Shown piece after piece: positions 42,202 to 51,300 of a stretch of 64,000 nucleotides of DNA. Every line of letters begins with the position of its first letter. The first letter of the stretch is position 1. The stretch lies in contig CALXYL010000004.1 of the NCBI GenBank assembly GCA_944392985.1, positions 47,987 to 111,986 of the forward strand. Reading direction: 5' to 3'. The position numbers and the translations under genes are program-made. Below the pieces are notes generated by a model, which was not told the DNA's origin, ran no database searches, and saw only the letters and a program-made list of their open reading frames with translations. Source of the DNA: an uncultured Spirochaetaceae bacterium. Lineage in GTDB: Bacteria; Spirochaetota; Spirochaetia; Sphaerochaetales; Sphaerochaetaceae.

Positions 42202-43451
42202 GGGTTGTTTGAGCCAGCCTGATCATGGCTGTATTTCGTGGCCATGCTGCGCCTGATGCGCGCCGTGACCGTGACTGTCCTTTCGCCGTATACGATGGAT
42301 TTCACATCCCCATCGCGGGAAAGACGGCTGATGATATCAGAGGAGGCATCCTCCGTGACGGAGATGTCTGTGAAAGCCTCATCGGTGACAGCAGCCATCG
42401 CCGACAAGAGCTCCTTTATCCCTCTGCCTTCCTTCATGCTTGCTTCGACGATGCGCATCGGGCTTCGCTTCATGACAGCGTAGGAGATATCATCTGAAAG
42501 GGAGTCCATCTTGTTGATGACAAGGATGCGGGCCTTGTCGAGCGCGTCAAGGTCTGACAGCGTCTCCTTCGTTTTCTCCAGGCAGCGTGCGGCATCTGGG
42601 TGGGATGCGTCCGCGACTATGATCAGGGCATCCGCGGCAAGCGCTTCCTCAAGTGTGGAGGAGAAAGCCTTGATCAGGACTTCAGGAAGATCGGAGATGA
42701 ATCCGACAGTATCGGAAAGAAGCACACGCTGTCCGTTGGGAAGGCGCAGTGAGCGCGTTGTCGTATCGAGCGTTGCGAAGAGCTTGTCCTCTGCAGTTAC
42801 CCCTGCATCTGTCAATGCATTGAGTATCGTTGATTTCCCAGCATTGGTGTATCCGACAAGCGCGAATGAGAATACGCCTTTCCTCTGCCGTTCCTTGCGC
42901 TTTGTGTTCCTCACTGCCTCTATTGAAGTAAGTTCCCTGTCAAGGCTTCTTATCCTCTGGTCTATGAGGCGGCGTTCGAGCTCGATCTGGCGTTCTCCCT
43001 CTCCCTTTGCGCCTCGCACCCCGCCGCGCTGCTGCGACAGGCTCGCTTCCCTGTTCTGCAGCCTTGGCTTGAGATACTCCGCTTCTGCTCTCTCGATCTG
43101 CAGCCTTGCTTCCCGGGAGTGGGCATTCTGGAAGAAGATGGAGAGTATGACCGCCTCCCTGTCAGAGACGGGGATGCCGAGGATCCGTTCGAGGTTCTTC
43201 TCCTGCCGTGGCGAGAGGAGAGCATCGATGACGGCTTCCTCCGGCTCAAATGCGCTGACGTAATCATGGGCTTCCGTAGCCTGTCCAGAGCCGAGGAATG
43301 TCGAGACATTCACTTCCTTGACCATGTATGATGCTGAGCAGACGACATCCAGTGAGAGTGTCTCCAGAAGGCTTCTCATCTCCTTCTCCCGCATCTCTGA
43401 TGCTGTGCTGATTTCCCCGGAACGGTGTATGCTGATCAGAAAAACGCCCAT
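42189..43451 (-). CDS. hflX: GTPase HflX
   Basis: The 420-residue protein has the HflX N-terminal domain (LGSGQATEA, then the Arg/Gln-rich LSQQRGGVRGAKGEGERQIELERR linker) and a GTPase domain with GYTNAGKST (G1), TTTRSL (G2), DTVGF (G3) and NKMD (G4). HflX binds the 50S subunit and rescues stalled or heat-damaged ribosomes. Length is normal. TACAAT ends seven bases before the ATG, with no ribosome site. It is divergent from the M3 peptidase gene and convergent to the Nudix gene in the ancestral order. Confidence 0.93.
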   Translation of the reverse strand: MGVFLISIHRSGEISTASEMREKEMRSLLETLSLDVVCSASYMVKEVNVSTFLGSGQATEAHDYVSAFEPEEAVIDALLSPRQEKNLERILGIPVSDREAVILSIFFQNAHSREARLQIERAEAEYLKPRLQNREASLSQQRGGVRGAKGEGERQIELERRLIDQRIRSLDRELTSIEAVRNTKRKERQRKGVFSFALVGYTNAGKSTILNALTDAGVTAEDKLFATLDTTTRSLRLPNGQRVLLSDTVGFISDLPEVLIKAFSSTLEEALAADALIIVADASHPDAARCLEKTKETLSDLDALDKARILVINKMDSLSDDISYAVMKRSPMRIVEASMKEGRGIKELLSAMAAVTDEAFTDISVTEDASSDIISRLSRDGDVKSIVYGERTVTVTARIRRSMATKYSHDQAGSNNPNPF

Positions 43452-43458
43452 GATGGGG

Positions 43459-43508
43459 ATTGTAGCATCTTGCTGTCTGTATGCACACTCGTTGTCATCG
43501 TGTATCCT
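43459..43508. promoter_or_regulatory. Divergent -10 boxes of hflX and the peptidase gene, both probably leaderless
   Basis: Minus strand: TACAAT (43459-43464), seven bases, hflX ATG. Plus strand: TATCCT (43503-43508), six bases, peptidase ATG. -35 candidates TGTGCA and TATGCA overlap at 43480-43487 on opposite strands. Confidence 0.55.
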
Positions 43509-43514
43509 TTCAGT

Positions 43515-45221
43515 ATGAACGGACTTCCTCGCTGGGATCTCTCAGCAATATATCCATCGCCTGAATCGAGGGAATTCTCCTCTGATATCGATCATCTTGC
43601 AGAGATAGGCAGCCGTCTGATCTTGCTTTCCTCTTCCGGAGTCGCTTCACTGAGGGAGCTTATAGACCTGAAGGACAGGGGAGACAGCATACTCATCAAC
43701 CTCTCTGCGTATACGGAGGCTCTGCTTTCCACTGCGTCTGATGATCCTGTGTACATGAAGGCAGCTTCGATGTCAGAGGATGCCGCTGTCAGGTACCAGA
43801 AGGCCGAGGATGCCTTCCTCCGCGCGGTTCCGAGCCTCCTTCCTGAAGCTGAGGAGGATGAGGATCTTGCCAGTTACCGGTATTATATCGACAGGCTCAG
43901 GGTGGAGAGCTCCCACCTGATGTCTCCTGAGGAGGAGGCGCTTGCCGCGGAGCTTTCGCGCTCAGGCTCCACTGCATGGGAGCATCTGATGGTTGGAGTG
44001 ACTTCATCGGCTTCTGATGGGGGAAGGACGCTTACAGAGCTCCGTGCCGCGGCATCCAGCCCCGAGAGAAGCATCAGGAAGGATGCGTATGAGCGCGAGA
44101 TAGCGCTGCTTGAGACACATAGCACCGCGCTGGCAGCCGCGCTCTGCGGCGTGAAGGGAACTGTGATAACGCTTGACAGGAGACGCGGCTGGTCCGATCC
44201 GCTGGAACGCTCCCTCTTTGCTTCAGCGATAGGGAAGGAAACGCTTGAGAGCCTTATCAGCGCCATAGAGGCTTCCCTTCCTTCCTTCCGTTCCTATTTC
44301 CGTACGAAGGCACGCCTGCTTGGCCTTGATACCCTCGATTTCTTCGATCTCTTTGCCCCTGTCGGAGATGGAGGCAATGGATACAGCTATGCAGATGCCG
44401 TGGATATCGTGGTCTCTTCCTATTCATCATTCTCCCCGGAGATGGGGAGTTTCGCGCGCCATGCTGTGGAAAGCGGCTGGATCGATGCCGAGCCGAGGAA
44501 GGGAAAGAGCGGCGGTGCATATGATACGTTCTTCCCTGAATCTGGGGAAAGCCGCGTGTTCTGCAACTTCGATGGAAGCTATGACAGCGTGTCGACAATC
44601 GCCCATGAGCTGGGCCATGCCTACCATGATTCTGTCATAAAGGATCTTCCTCCATCGCTTTCGACGTATCCGATGACTCTTGCTGAAACAGCTTCAACAT
44701 TCTCCGAGATGCTCGTGTTTGACAGCGTGCTCTCTTCCTCCAGCGGAGGAACAGCGCTTTCCGCTGTTGAGTCATTTGTGCAGTCGGCGGCTCAGGTGAT
44801 CGTTGATATCTATTCCCGCTTCCTGTTCGAGCAGGCTGTATTCGAGCGGAGGAAGAGCGGGGATATAAGCGCGGATGAGCTTTCCTCGATGATGCTCGAT
44901 GCCCAGGAGAAGGCATATGGCGACGCGTTGGGCGTGAAGCATCGCTACATGTGGGCGGTGAAGTCGCATTACTACTCCGCTGATTTCTCCTACTATAACT
45001 ATCCATATGCCTTTGGCGAACTTTTCGCGCTCGCGCTCTTCTCACGCCGTGGGGAGAAGGGATTTGATGGGGTATATCGCTCAGTCCTGCGGAACACAGG
45101 AATGATGGATGCCGCTTCCTGCGCGGCTCTGGCTGGGGCGGATATAAACGCTCCGTCGTTCTGGAATGATGGTATCAGTGTGATACTCTCATATGCGGAG
45201 AGGCTTGCATCATGGTCCTGA
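43515..45221 (+). CDS. M3-family oligoendopeptidase (PepF type)
   Basis: From ATG 43515 the 568-residue metallopeptidase has HELGH at 364-368 (Zn ligands and catalytic Glu) and the third ligand in YPMTLAETASTFSEML. WDLSAIYPSPESREF is the typical N-terminal start, and YYSADFSYYNYPYAFGELFALALF is a C-terminal substrate-binding segment. These cytoplasmic enzymes degrade oligopeptides of about 6-20 residues. The 30 residues upstream in frame run into the divergent hflX region and are left out. Its stop overlaps the next gene by ten bases. Confidence 0.9.
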   Translation: MNGLPRWDLSAIYPSPESREFSSDIDHLAEIGSRLILLSSSGVASLRELIDLKDRGDSILINLSAYTEALLSTASDDPVYMKAASMSEDAAVRYQKAEDAFLRAVPSLLPEAEEDEDLASYRYYIDRLRVESSHLMSPEEEALAAELSRSGSTAWEHLMVGVTSSASDGGRTLTELRAAASSPERSIRKDAYEREIALLETHSTALAAALCGVKGTVITLDRRRGWSDPLERSLFASAIGKETLESLISAIEASLPSFRSYFRTKARLLGLDTLDFFDLFAPVGDGGNGYSYADAVDIVVSSYSSFSPEMGSFARHAVESGWIDAEPRKGKSGGAYDTFFPESGESRVFCNFDGSYDSVSTIAHELGHAYHDSVIKDLPPSLSTYPMTLAETASTFSEMLVFDSVLSSSSGGTALSAVESFVQSAAQVIVDIYSRFLFEQAVFERRKSGDISADELSSMMLDAQEKAYGDALGVKHRYMWAVKSHYYSADFSYYNYPYAFGELFALALFSRRGEKGFDGVYRSVLRNTGMMDAASCAALAGADINAPSFWNDGISVILSYAERLASWS

Positions 45222-46348
45222 GGATAGAAAGCATGACATCTGAAGCGAGGGGTGTCGCGCATGAGAACGGGCGCACTGTATTCGTCAGCGGTGTCCTGCC
45301 GGGGGAGACGGCTGAGTGCCGGATCACGGCAGAGCGCTCATCCTGCGCTTTCGCTGAGGCGGAGAGGATTATCGAGCCTTCTCCCTTGCGCATAGCCCCT
45401 TCATGTCCGTATTACGGCAGATGCGGTGGCTGTGATTTCCAGATCGTCAGCAGCAGGGACAGCGCCGCGATCAAGAAGGAAGTGGTCAGGGAGAGCCTGA
45501 AGCGCATAGGGAAGAGAACTGATGTTCCTGATGACATCCCTGTATTCTGGGGTGATTTCAACGGCTATCGTCATCGCGCGCGCTTCCACGTCGATTGTTC
45601 CTCCCGCCGCTGGGGTTTCCTTGGACGCTCATCATCCTCCCTTGTGCCGATTGACTCATGCCCTGCGCTCTCTCCGCGCCTTGACGCGATGCTTTCTGAC
45701 AGCCGTGCCCTGCTTGAGGCGGGAAGGGCTGCGATGTTCTCAGGGCGCGTCAACAGGGAGACCGGGTATGCCGAGATCAGCGCGTTCGAAGGCGATGATG
45801 ATGTGTCACTGGACAGCAGGGCTGTGCCGATCACTGTCGACGGCATAAGGTACATGGTCTCAGGCAGCGTATTCTTCCAGTCCAATCCATCCCTTCTTCC
45901 TGCTCTCCTCGATTTCGTCAGGGAGAACACAGTGGGGGAGACTGTTATGGATCTCTACAGCGGGGTTGGTACATTCTCCGCGCTCTTCGAGGGCAGCGGC
46001 AGACGTGTGTATGCCGTTGAACGCAACAGGGAATGCCTCGCTCTCTCCCGCGTCAATGCTCCTTCCGCGCTCTCCTTCACCGCTGATGTCGCGGCATGGG
46101 GCAGGAAGAGCGGGAGATGCGTCGATACAGTCATAGTTGATCCGCCGCGTACCGGGCTGTCGAGTGAAGCGCTGTCCCTTATCCTTTCATGGAAGCCTGG
46201 ACGTATCATCTATGTCTCCTGCGATAGCGCGACGCTATCCCGCGATGCGGGACATATGAAGGGATACGCGATCTCCAAGGCCGCAGTCTTTGATTTCTAT
46301 CCCGGAACCGGCCACGATGAGAGCGCGCTTGTCCTCGACAGGGAGTGA
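45212..46348 (+). CDS. RNA m5U methyltransferase (TrmA/RumA/RlmD family)
   Basis: The 378-residue protein has an N-terminal TRAM domain (MTSEARGVAHENGRTVFVSGVLPGE), a 4Fe-4S cysteine set in CPYYGRCGGCDFQ (about 69-80), AdoMet motif LYSGVGTFSALF, DPPRTGLS and the catalytic YVSCDSATLSRD. The family methylates C5 of uridine in 23S rRNA or tRNA; the Fe-S form is typical of the 23S rRNA enzymes RlmD/RlmCD. The start overlaps the peptidase stop, with GAGAGG upstream, so the genes are coupled. Confidence 0.88.
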   Translation: MVLRIESMTSEARGVAHENGRTVFVSGVLPGETAECRITAERSSCAFAEAERIIEPSPLRIAPSCPYYGRCGGCDFQIVSSRDSAAIKKEVVRESLKRIGKRTDVPDDIPVFWGDFNGYRHRARFHVDCSSRRWGFLGRSSSSLVPIDSCPALSPRLDAMLSDSRALLEAGRAAMFSGRVNRETGYAEISAFEGDDDVSLDSRAVPITVDGIRYMVSGSVFFQSNPSLLPALLDFVRENTVGETVMDLYSGVGTFSALFEGSGRRVYAVERNRECLALSRVNAPSALSFTADVAAWGRKSGRCVDTVIVDPPRTGLSSEALSLILSWKPGRIIYVSCDSATLSRDAGHMKGYAISKAAVFDFYPGTGHDESALVLDRE

Positions 46349-46350
46349 GC

Positions 46351-47325
46351 ATGGGGCAGACAGAGCGCGTGATGGACATCCTCTACCAGCTTTCCAGGGA
46401 TGGAGGGAAGGTGACGCTCCGGCAGATGGCGGAGCGCTATTCCGTTTCCGAGCGCCAGATCAGCCGGGACATAGAGTACATCCGCGACAGGGTGCTTCCA
46501 GAGGATGGGATGCTTGTGTTCGATCGCGACATCATGGCGTACAGGCTTGCCGATGGCTCCGTGCTCTCATCCTGGAGGGAGAACATCCTCGTTTCGCTTG
46601 CGATGATGAACGCTGCGTCCGAGGGTGTTGTGGGGAGGGATACGCTTTCATCTGCAATACCGCAGGGGATGCGCACGATCCTGAACCGCATCGACTACAG
46701 GAGCGCGGCAAGGAGCCGTATAAGCGAAGAGCGTTTCCTCTCCGTGATCTTCGATGCCTTCGAGCGTGGAAAGGGCCTGATCATCCGTTACCGCAAGACA
46801 CCTGATGATCCGGCAGAGGACAGGGATACAGATCCGCTCAGGCTGGTGAATTACCAGGGCATCTGGTACCTTCTGGCATATGATCATACCCGGCATGGGG
46901 TAAGGACCTTCCGCCTGTCCAGGGCTGAGACGGTATTCCTTTCCCTCCGCGACGCATCTTCGCATGACAAGGACCATGTCGACGAGCTTCTTTCATCCTC
47001 CTATGGCATGTTCATAGGAAACGGGGATGCTGAGGTGTATACGATGCGCTTTTCGTATGAGGCAGGGATCCGCGTGTCCTCCGAGCTTTGGCATGAGGAG
47101 CAGAAGGGAAGATGGGTTGGCGATGAGTACGAACTCTCGCTTCCTGTATCGAGCCCCGTTGAGATACTTTCCCGTCTCCTTTCGTTCGGGGATGAGGCAT
47201 ACCCGGTCTCTCCAGAGGATTTTGTAGACCTGTATTGGAGAACGATAGTCAGGATGGCCTCAAAAGACAGGGCAAAATCAGACAGAAATGGAAAACAGAG
47301 TGATGGAAAGCAACATAGTCTGTGA
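46351..47325 (+). CDS. WYL-domain transcriptional regulator
   Basis: Starting at ATG 46351 (GGGAG five bases upstream; a GTG two codons earlier overlaps the previous stop), the 324-residue protein has an HTH_11-type helix-turn-helix (VTLRQMAERYSVSERQISRDIEYIRDR) and a WYL domain (KGLIIRYRKTP...NYQGIWYLLAYDHTRHGVRTFRLSRAE). WYL regulators respond to nucleic-acid ligands and often control repair or defence genes. It is the third gene of the peptidase, methyltransferase, regulator unit. It also sits next to the chaperone-usher operon, which it may or may not control. Confidence 0.88.
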   Translation: MGQTERVMDILYQLSRDGGKVTLRQMAERYSVSERQISRDIEYIRDRVLPEDGMLVFDRDIMAYRLADGSVLSSWRENILVSLAMMNAASEGVVGRDTLSSAIPQGMRTILNRIDYRSAARSRISEERFLSVIFDAFERGKGLIIRYRKTPDDPAEDRDTDPLRLVNYQGIWYLLAYDHTRHGVRTFRLSRAETVFLSLRDASSHDKDHVDELLSSSYGMFIGNGDAEVYTMRFSYEAGIRVSSELWHEEQKGRWVGDEYELSLPVSSPVEILSRLLSFGDEAYPVSPEDFVDLYWRTIVRMASKDRAKSDRNGKQSDGKQHSL

Positions 47326-47362
47326 AAATGACGCATAAGGTTAATGGAAAATAAACGTACGA

Positions 47363-47391
47363 TTGACATTTTCCTTTACATTCGATAAAAG
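47363..47391 (+). promoter_or_regulatory. Candidate upstream promoter of the chaperone-usher operon
   Basis: A consensus TTGACA (47363-47368) lies 17 bases before TAAAAG (47386-47391). The -10 is poor. It would give a leader of about 225 bases containing a hairpin (TCCGGG...CCCGGA near 47500-47519) and the poly-G tract. Confidence 0.45.
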
Positions 47392-47518
47392 CACGCGATA
47401 GAATGGTTTCTGGCAGAAAGGGGTGTTCTGCAAGGAAGCTAAGGTAGGCGCTGTTATGCTTGACGGTCTCCTTCCTCCCTTGCTTGCTCTGTCCGAAGGT
47501 TCCGGGTTTCTTCCCGGA

Positions 47519-47553
47519 TTCAAAAAAGCCGACGGGGGGGGGTGCTATATAAG
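47519..47553 (+). promoter_or_regulatory. Poly-G tract in a promoter, possible phase-variation switch
   Basis: Nine consecutive Gs (47534-47542) separate TTCAAA (47519-47524) from TATATA (47546-47551) or TATAAG (47548-47553). The spacer is 21 bases for TATATA. Slippage of the G run would shift the spacing towards or away from 17, switching transcription. It lies about 70 bases before the chaperone ATG. Confidence 0.55.
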
Positions 47554-47621
47554 TAATAAGCAGCGTTTAGGGAAATCGACATGTCTTTGGGACGCCTGCG
47601 TTCCTGAAGGGAGGGACATGC

Positions 47622-48359
47622 ATGTTCGCTAAACGGTTTGCAGTATTCACGATACTGCTGTTGTTTGTATCATTCGCGGCTATGGCTTACCAGCTGTCTC
47701 CGCTGAATGTGACGTACGATCCGACCGGTGCGGGGAGCGCCAAGGTCTATACGATCGTGAATGACTCTGATTCGCCCATTGCCATTGAGGTCAGGGCTGA
47801 GCAGAGGATCATCGATATCGATGGGAATGAGGCTAACCAGGATGGCACAGCCTATTTCTCCATACAGCCGAACAGGATGATCATACGCCCTGATTCCACG
47901 CAGCTTGTGCGTGTGCAGTACAGGGGCCCCCAGACTGTGACGAAGGAGCTTTCCTTCAGGATCATCTCCGAGCAGATCGCCATGCCGCGCGGCGCGCAGG
48001 AGCAGGAAGCCGGACAGATGATCTCATTCCTGTTTGTCTACTCCACAAGCGCATATGTCAGGCCATCGAGGGTCGTCGAGAGCGTAACGCCATCGGTGAG
48101 TGTCACCGAGGACGGAAAGCTGGAGATCGTGCTGGAGAATACGGGCAGCGTGCATCAGATGCTCAATGGCATCTCCGTGACGCTTTCGGATTCCACTGGT
48201 GCTTCATATACCCTGACTGAAGAGGAGCTTGAGCCCCTTTCTGGCCAGAATCTTCTTACTGATTCGCGTCTCAGGACAGTGATAGAGATTCCTGCTGTAT
48301 TTACCGACACAAACGCCATTGAGGCCGCGATAGATTACGATTTCAGCTATTCAGCATAG
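47622..48359 (+). CDS. PapD-like periplasmic pilus chaperone
   Basis: The 245-residue protein has a signal peptide (cleaved after AAMA) and two Ig-like domains. The first begins YQLSPLNVTYDPTGAGSAKVYTIVNDSDSPIAIEVRAEQ, as in PapD/FimC, and contains RPDSTQLVRVQYRGPQTVTKELSFRI, the conserved hinge that precedes domain 2. Such chaperones cap pilus subunits in the periplasm by donor-strand complementation and deliver them to the usher. GGGAGGGAC is the ribosome site. It is the first gene of the operon, 23 bases before the usher gene. Confidence 0.85.
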   Translation: MFAKRFAVFTILLLFVSFAAMAYQLSPLNVTYDPTGAGSAKVYTIVNDSDSPIAIEVRAEQRIIDIDGNEANQDGTAYFSIQPNRMIIRPDSTQLVRVQYRGPQTVTKELSFRIISEQIAMPRGAQEQEAGQMISFLFVYSTSAYVRPSRVVESVTPSVSVTEDGKLEIVLENTGSVHQMLNGISVTLSDSTGASYTLTEEELEPLSGQNLLTDSRLRTVIEIPAVFTDTNAIEAAIDYDFSYSA

Positions 48360-48382
48360 CGGAGAGCGAAAAGGCGTAGGAT

Positions 48383-51300
48383 ATGCGTGGTGGGGATGAT
48401 AAGCGGCGGTCCTTCCGCCGTGGCCTGATTATCTCGATAGCGACAATAACCGCAGTGATGACTGCAGTGCTTGCCATGTTCCAGAAAACCATAGGGCAGG
48501 GGCTTGCTCTGGTACTTGGCTATGCGATTCTCTTCCTGTCAGCGGTGCTGATAAACCTCTTCCTGATCGGCAGCACTTCTGACATGAGGAGAATGGCTCT
48601 GCTTGTCCTTACGATCGGAATCCTTGTCTTCTTCATTTTAGGAATCATCCAACTGCATTTCTCCCAGCGTGGTGAAAGCGCAGCAGCCTTGGGTGGAACG
48701 GCAGCCGTGGAGACTCTTCCTTCCGGGACTGCCTCTTCCATTCCAGCGGACGAAGAGGGCGGGATGTCCACAGCCGAAGGCTGGGATATCACCCCATCTT
48801 CGCAAGAAGAATTCCCGTCCGACGGCCATTATGTAGGGACAGCAGAGTCAATTCCCTCCACTTCCTTCATGCCGAGGTTCATCGCCTCCTCGGCTCTCTG
48901 TGTCATAATCGTGGCACTCTCCGGCATCCTGCTCAATCTCTTCTCAGAAGGTGTTCCCGGTGCCATGAGGATCATAAGCCTCATCGTCTCCCTTGGTGTG
49001 CTTTCCTTTGTCACAGGTGCGATCATCTACATCCTCTTCATGCAGCATCGCCCTCCGGGAGAAGCAATCCGTCCGGTGATTCCTGTTGAGGAGGTCTATC
49101 AGGAAGGCATCTTCAGCGAGGAAGAGCCCCCTGTAGTCATTGAGGAAGAAGAACCTGTAATAATGCCTCCAGAAGAGGAAGAACCTCTGATTCCTGTGCA
49201 AGAAGTGCCTGTAGAGGCTATTGAAACTGTTGAGGAAGCTGTTCCTGTCATTGAGGAGACTCCTGCTGAAGAACCAGTTTCCATGCCAGAAGAGCCGGCT
49301 GAACAGAGAGAAGAGGCACCATCGATTCCGACTGCGCCGACAATGATGACGATCATCGAGAGCGTGGATCACCCCGTACCATCGGCACCTGACGTATTCA
49401 CCACAGTCAGAAGCATCAAAGAGGATGAGAAGCCAGTTGTCGTACCTGTGGTGGAAGAGGTGGAAGAGAGAGTCCCTGCGGAAGAGGTGGAATACTATGA
49501 AGTGCCGGACTGGATGACTGATGATTTCTGGTCGACATTCTACATTGCCGGTGAAGAGGAGCTTCTGCTTGCTGATGGCATCTACTACATGGAGCTCTAT
49601 GTCAACGGAACCGATTATGGAAGCATAACGACGCTTGTTGAGGACAATAAGGCCAGCCTTCTTTCCTCAGAGCTGAGGAGCTACCTCGATGGAACGCTGA
49701 CCGATGCTGCATTCAACCGCGTGTTCCTCAACAGGGGCGAGTACATATCACTGGTGGAGCTGGAAGAGATCGGTGTCGATACCCGCTTCGATTCAGCTGC
49801 CTATATCGTTGAGCTTGGTTTTGATCTTGCTGATATGCCTGTTCAGATACTGAGCCTCCGCGGAAGCTCGTCACGCTATGTCTACAGGCCGCTTGCCGAT
49901 GGCCTGGATCTTGAACCTGCCGTGTTCTCCCTTACCTCAAGGTATACGCTGAATGCTAATTTCAATGATGTCGTCGCTCCTGATCCATTCGATACATTGC
50001 GCTTCAGCCTTTCATCAAGCAATACTGCGCGCCTCTATGATGTGTTCCTGGACTTCTCGTACGGGATGTATTTCACATTTGACAGCTATCGTTTCAATTT
50101 CGGTACATACCGCTTCTATGTCGACTTCCCGGAGAAGATGCTGCGTCTGTCCTGGGGTGATGTTAATTCCTACCTCCTTTCGCCCAATGGCACATCCATC
50201 GGTGTTTCGATTGAGAAGAGCACGGCATATTCCAATCAGTTCATCAGCCGCTCGAACAATGTCCAGCAGCTTGTCGTAATCGAGAAGCGCTCCGATGTCG
50301 AGGTGTTCAATGAAGGCAATTCCATCTTCAGGCGCACTCTTGATCCGGGCACGTATAACCTCCGCGATTTCATCCTCTATTCAGGAGCAAACAGGATCGT
50401 TATACGCGTATCGCCACTTGATGGGTCAGAGCCACAGGAGATAGAGCTCGATGTGCTTTACTCAAGTGCGCTTCTCATGCCCGGTGAGTTCTACTATGGA
50501 GCGTCCGCTGTCACATCCCGTACGCGTTCATCGGCAGGAGCCGCGAAGTATCCTGGAATGCTTTCCATTCCTCTCTGGAATAACCAGAGGATCGATTACG
50601 ATTTCCGCGATGTGACGCTCAGTGGATACTTCAGGACAGGTCTTGTCGATACACTGACGATGGACATGTCGCTTGCTGTGCAGAACAGGCCCTCTGGGAA
50701 TACTGCATGGAAGCCGAATGCCTCCCTTGCTCTTGAGCTGACGAACCTCACTCCGATCGGCACGACGCGCTACAACATCGATGTCGACGAGGAGAGCGAT
50801 GGTAACGGCGCGTTCACGCTTCCTTCCCTTGATCTCAGGGTCGGGCATCAGATCAGTTTTGACAACCGCGCTTTCAGTAGCCTGACATTCGGAGCCGGAT
50901 ACTCATCGCCATATATGTGGGACTGGGCCAATGGCGATAATCTCTCGTTTAATGTCAGCATGTCGGGCTCCTTCGGAATCCTTGGCTGGTCTCTCTCGTC
51001 CTATGGGAACATGAGCTTCCATGATACTGAGGATATAGGCTACAGCTGGAATGTCTCCGCTTCTGCCAGCTTCTCATTCACGCGCAGCTTCTACATGTCC
51101 GCCTCTGCAAGCCTCTCTGGTGCTGACGGCATCAGTCCTCAGTTCACTGGAAGGGTGAGTGCCACAATGAGGTTCGGCAAGGTCAATATGAATGCAAGCA
51201 CCAGTGGAAGGGATCTTTCCTCCAGGATCAGTACATCAATGGGAGACCATTCAATGTCTGCAACGCTTAGAAGCCCTGTGCTTATGGATATCAACAGGTA

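Noticed and set aside
47423..47632. 69-residue frame containing the poly-G tract, as a phase-variable coding gene
   Set aside because: No ribosome site, signal peptide or protein-like composition; the promoter position explains the tract better.
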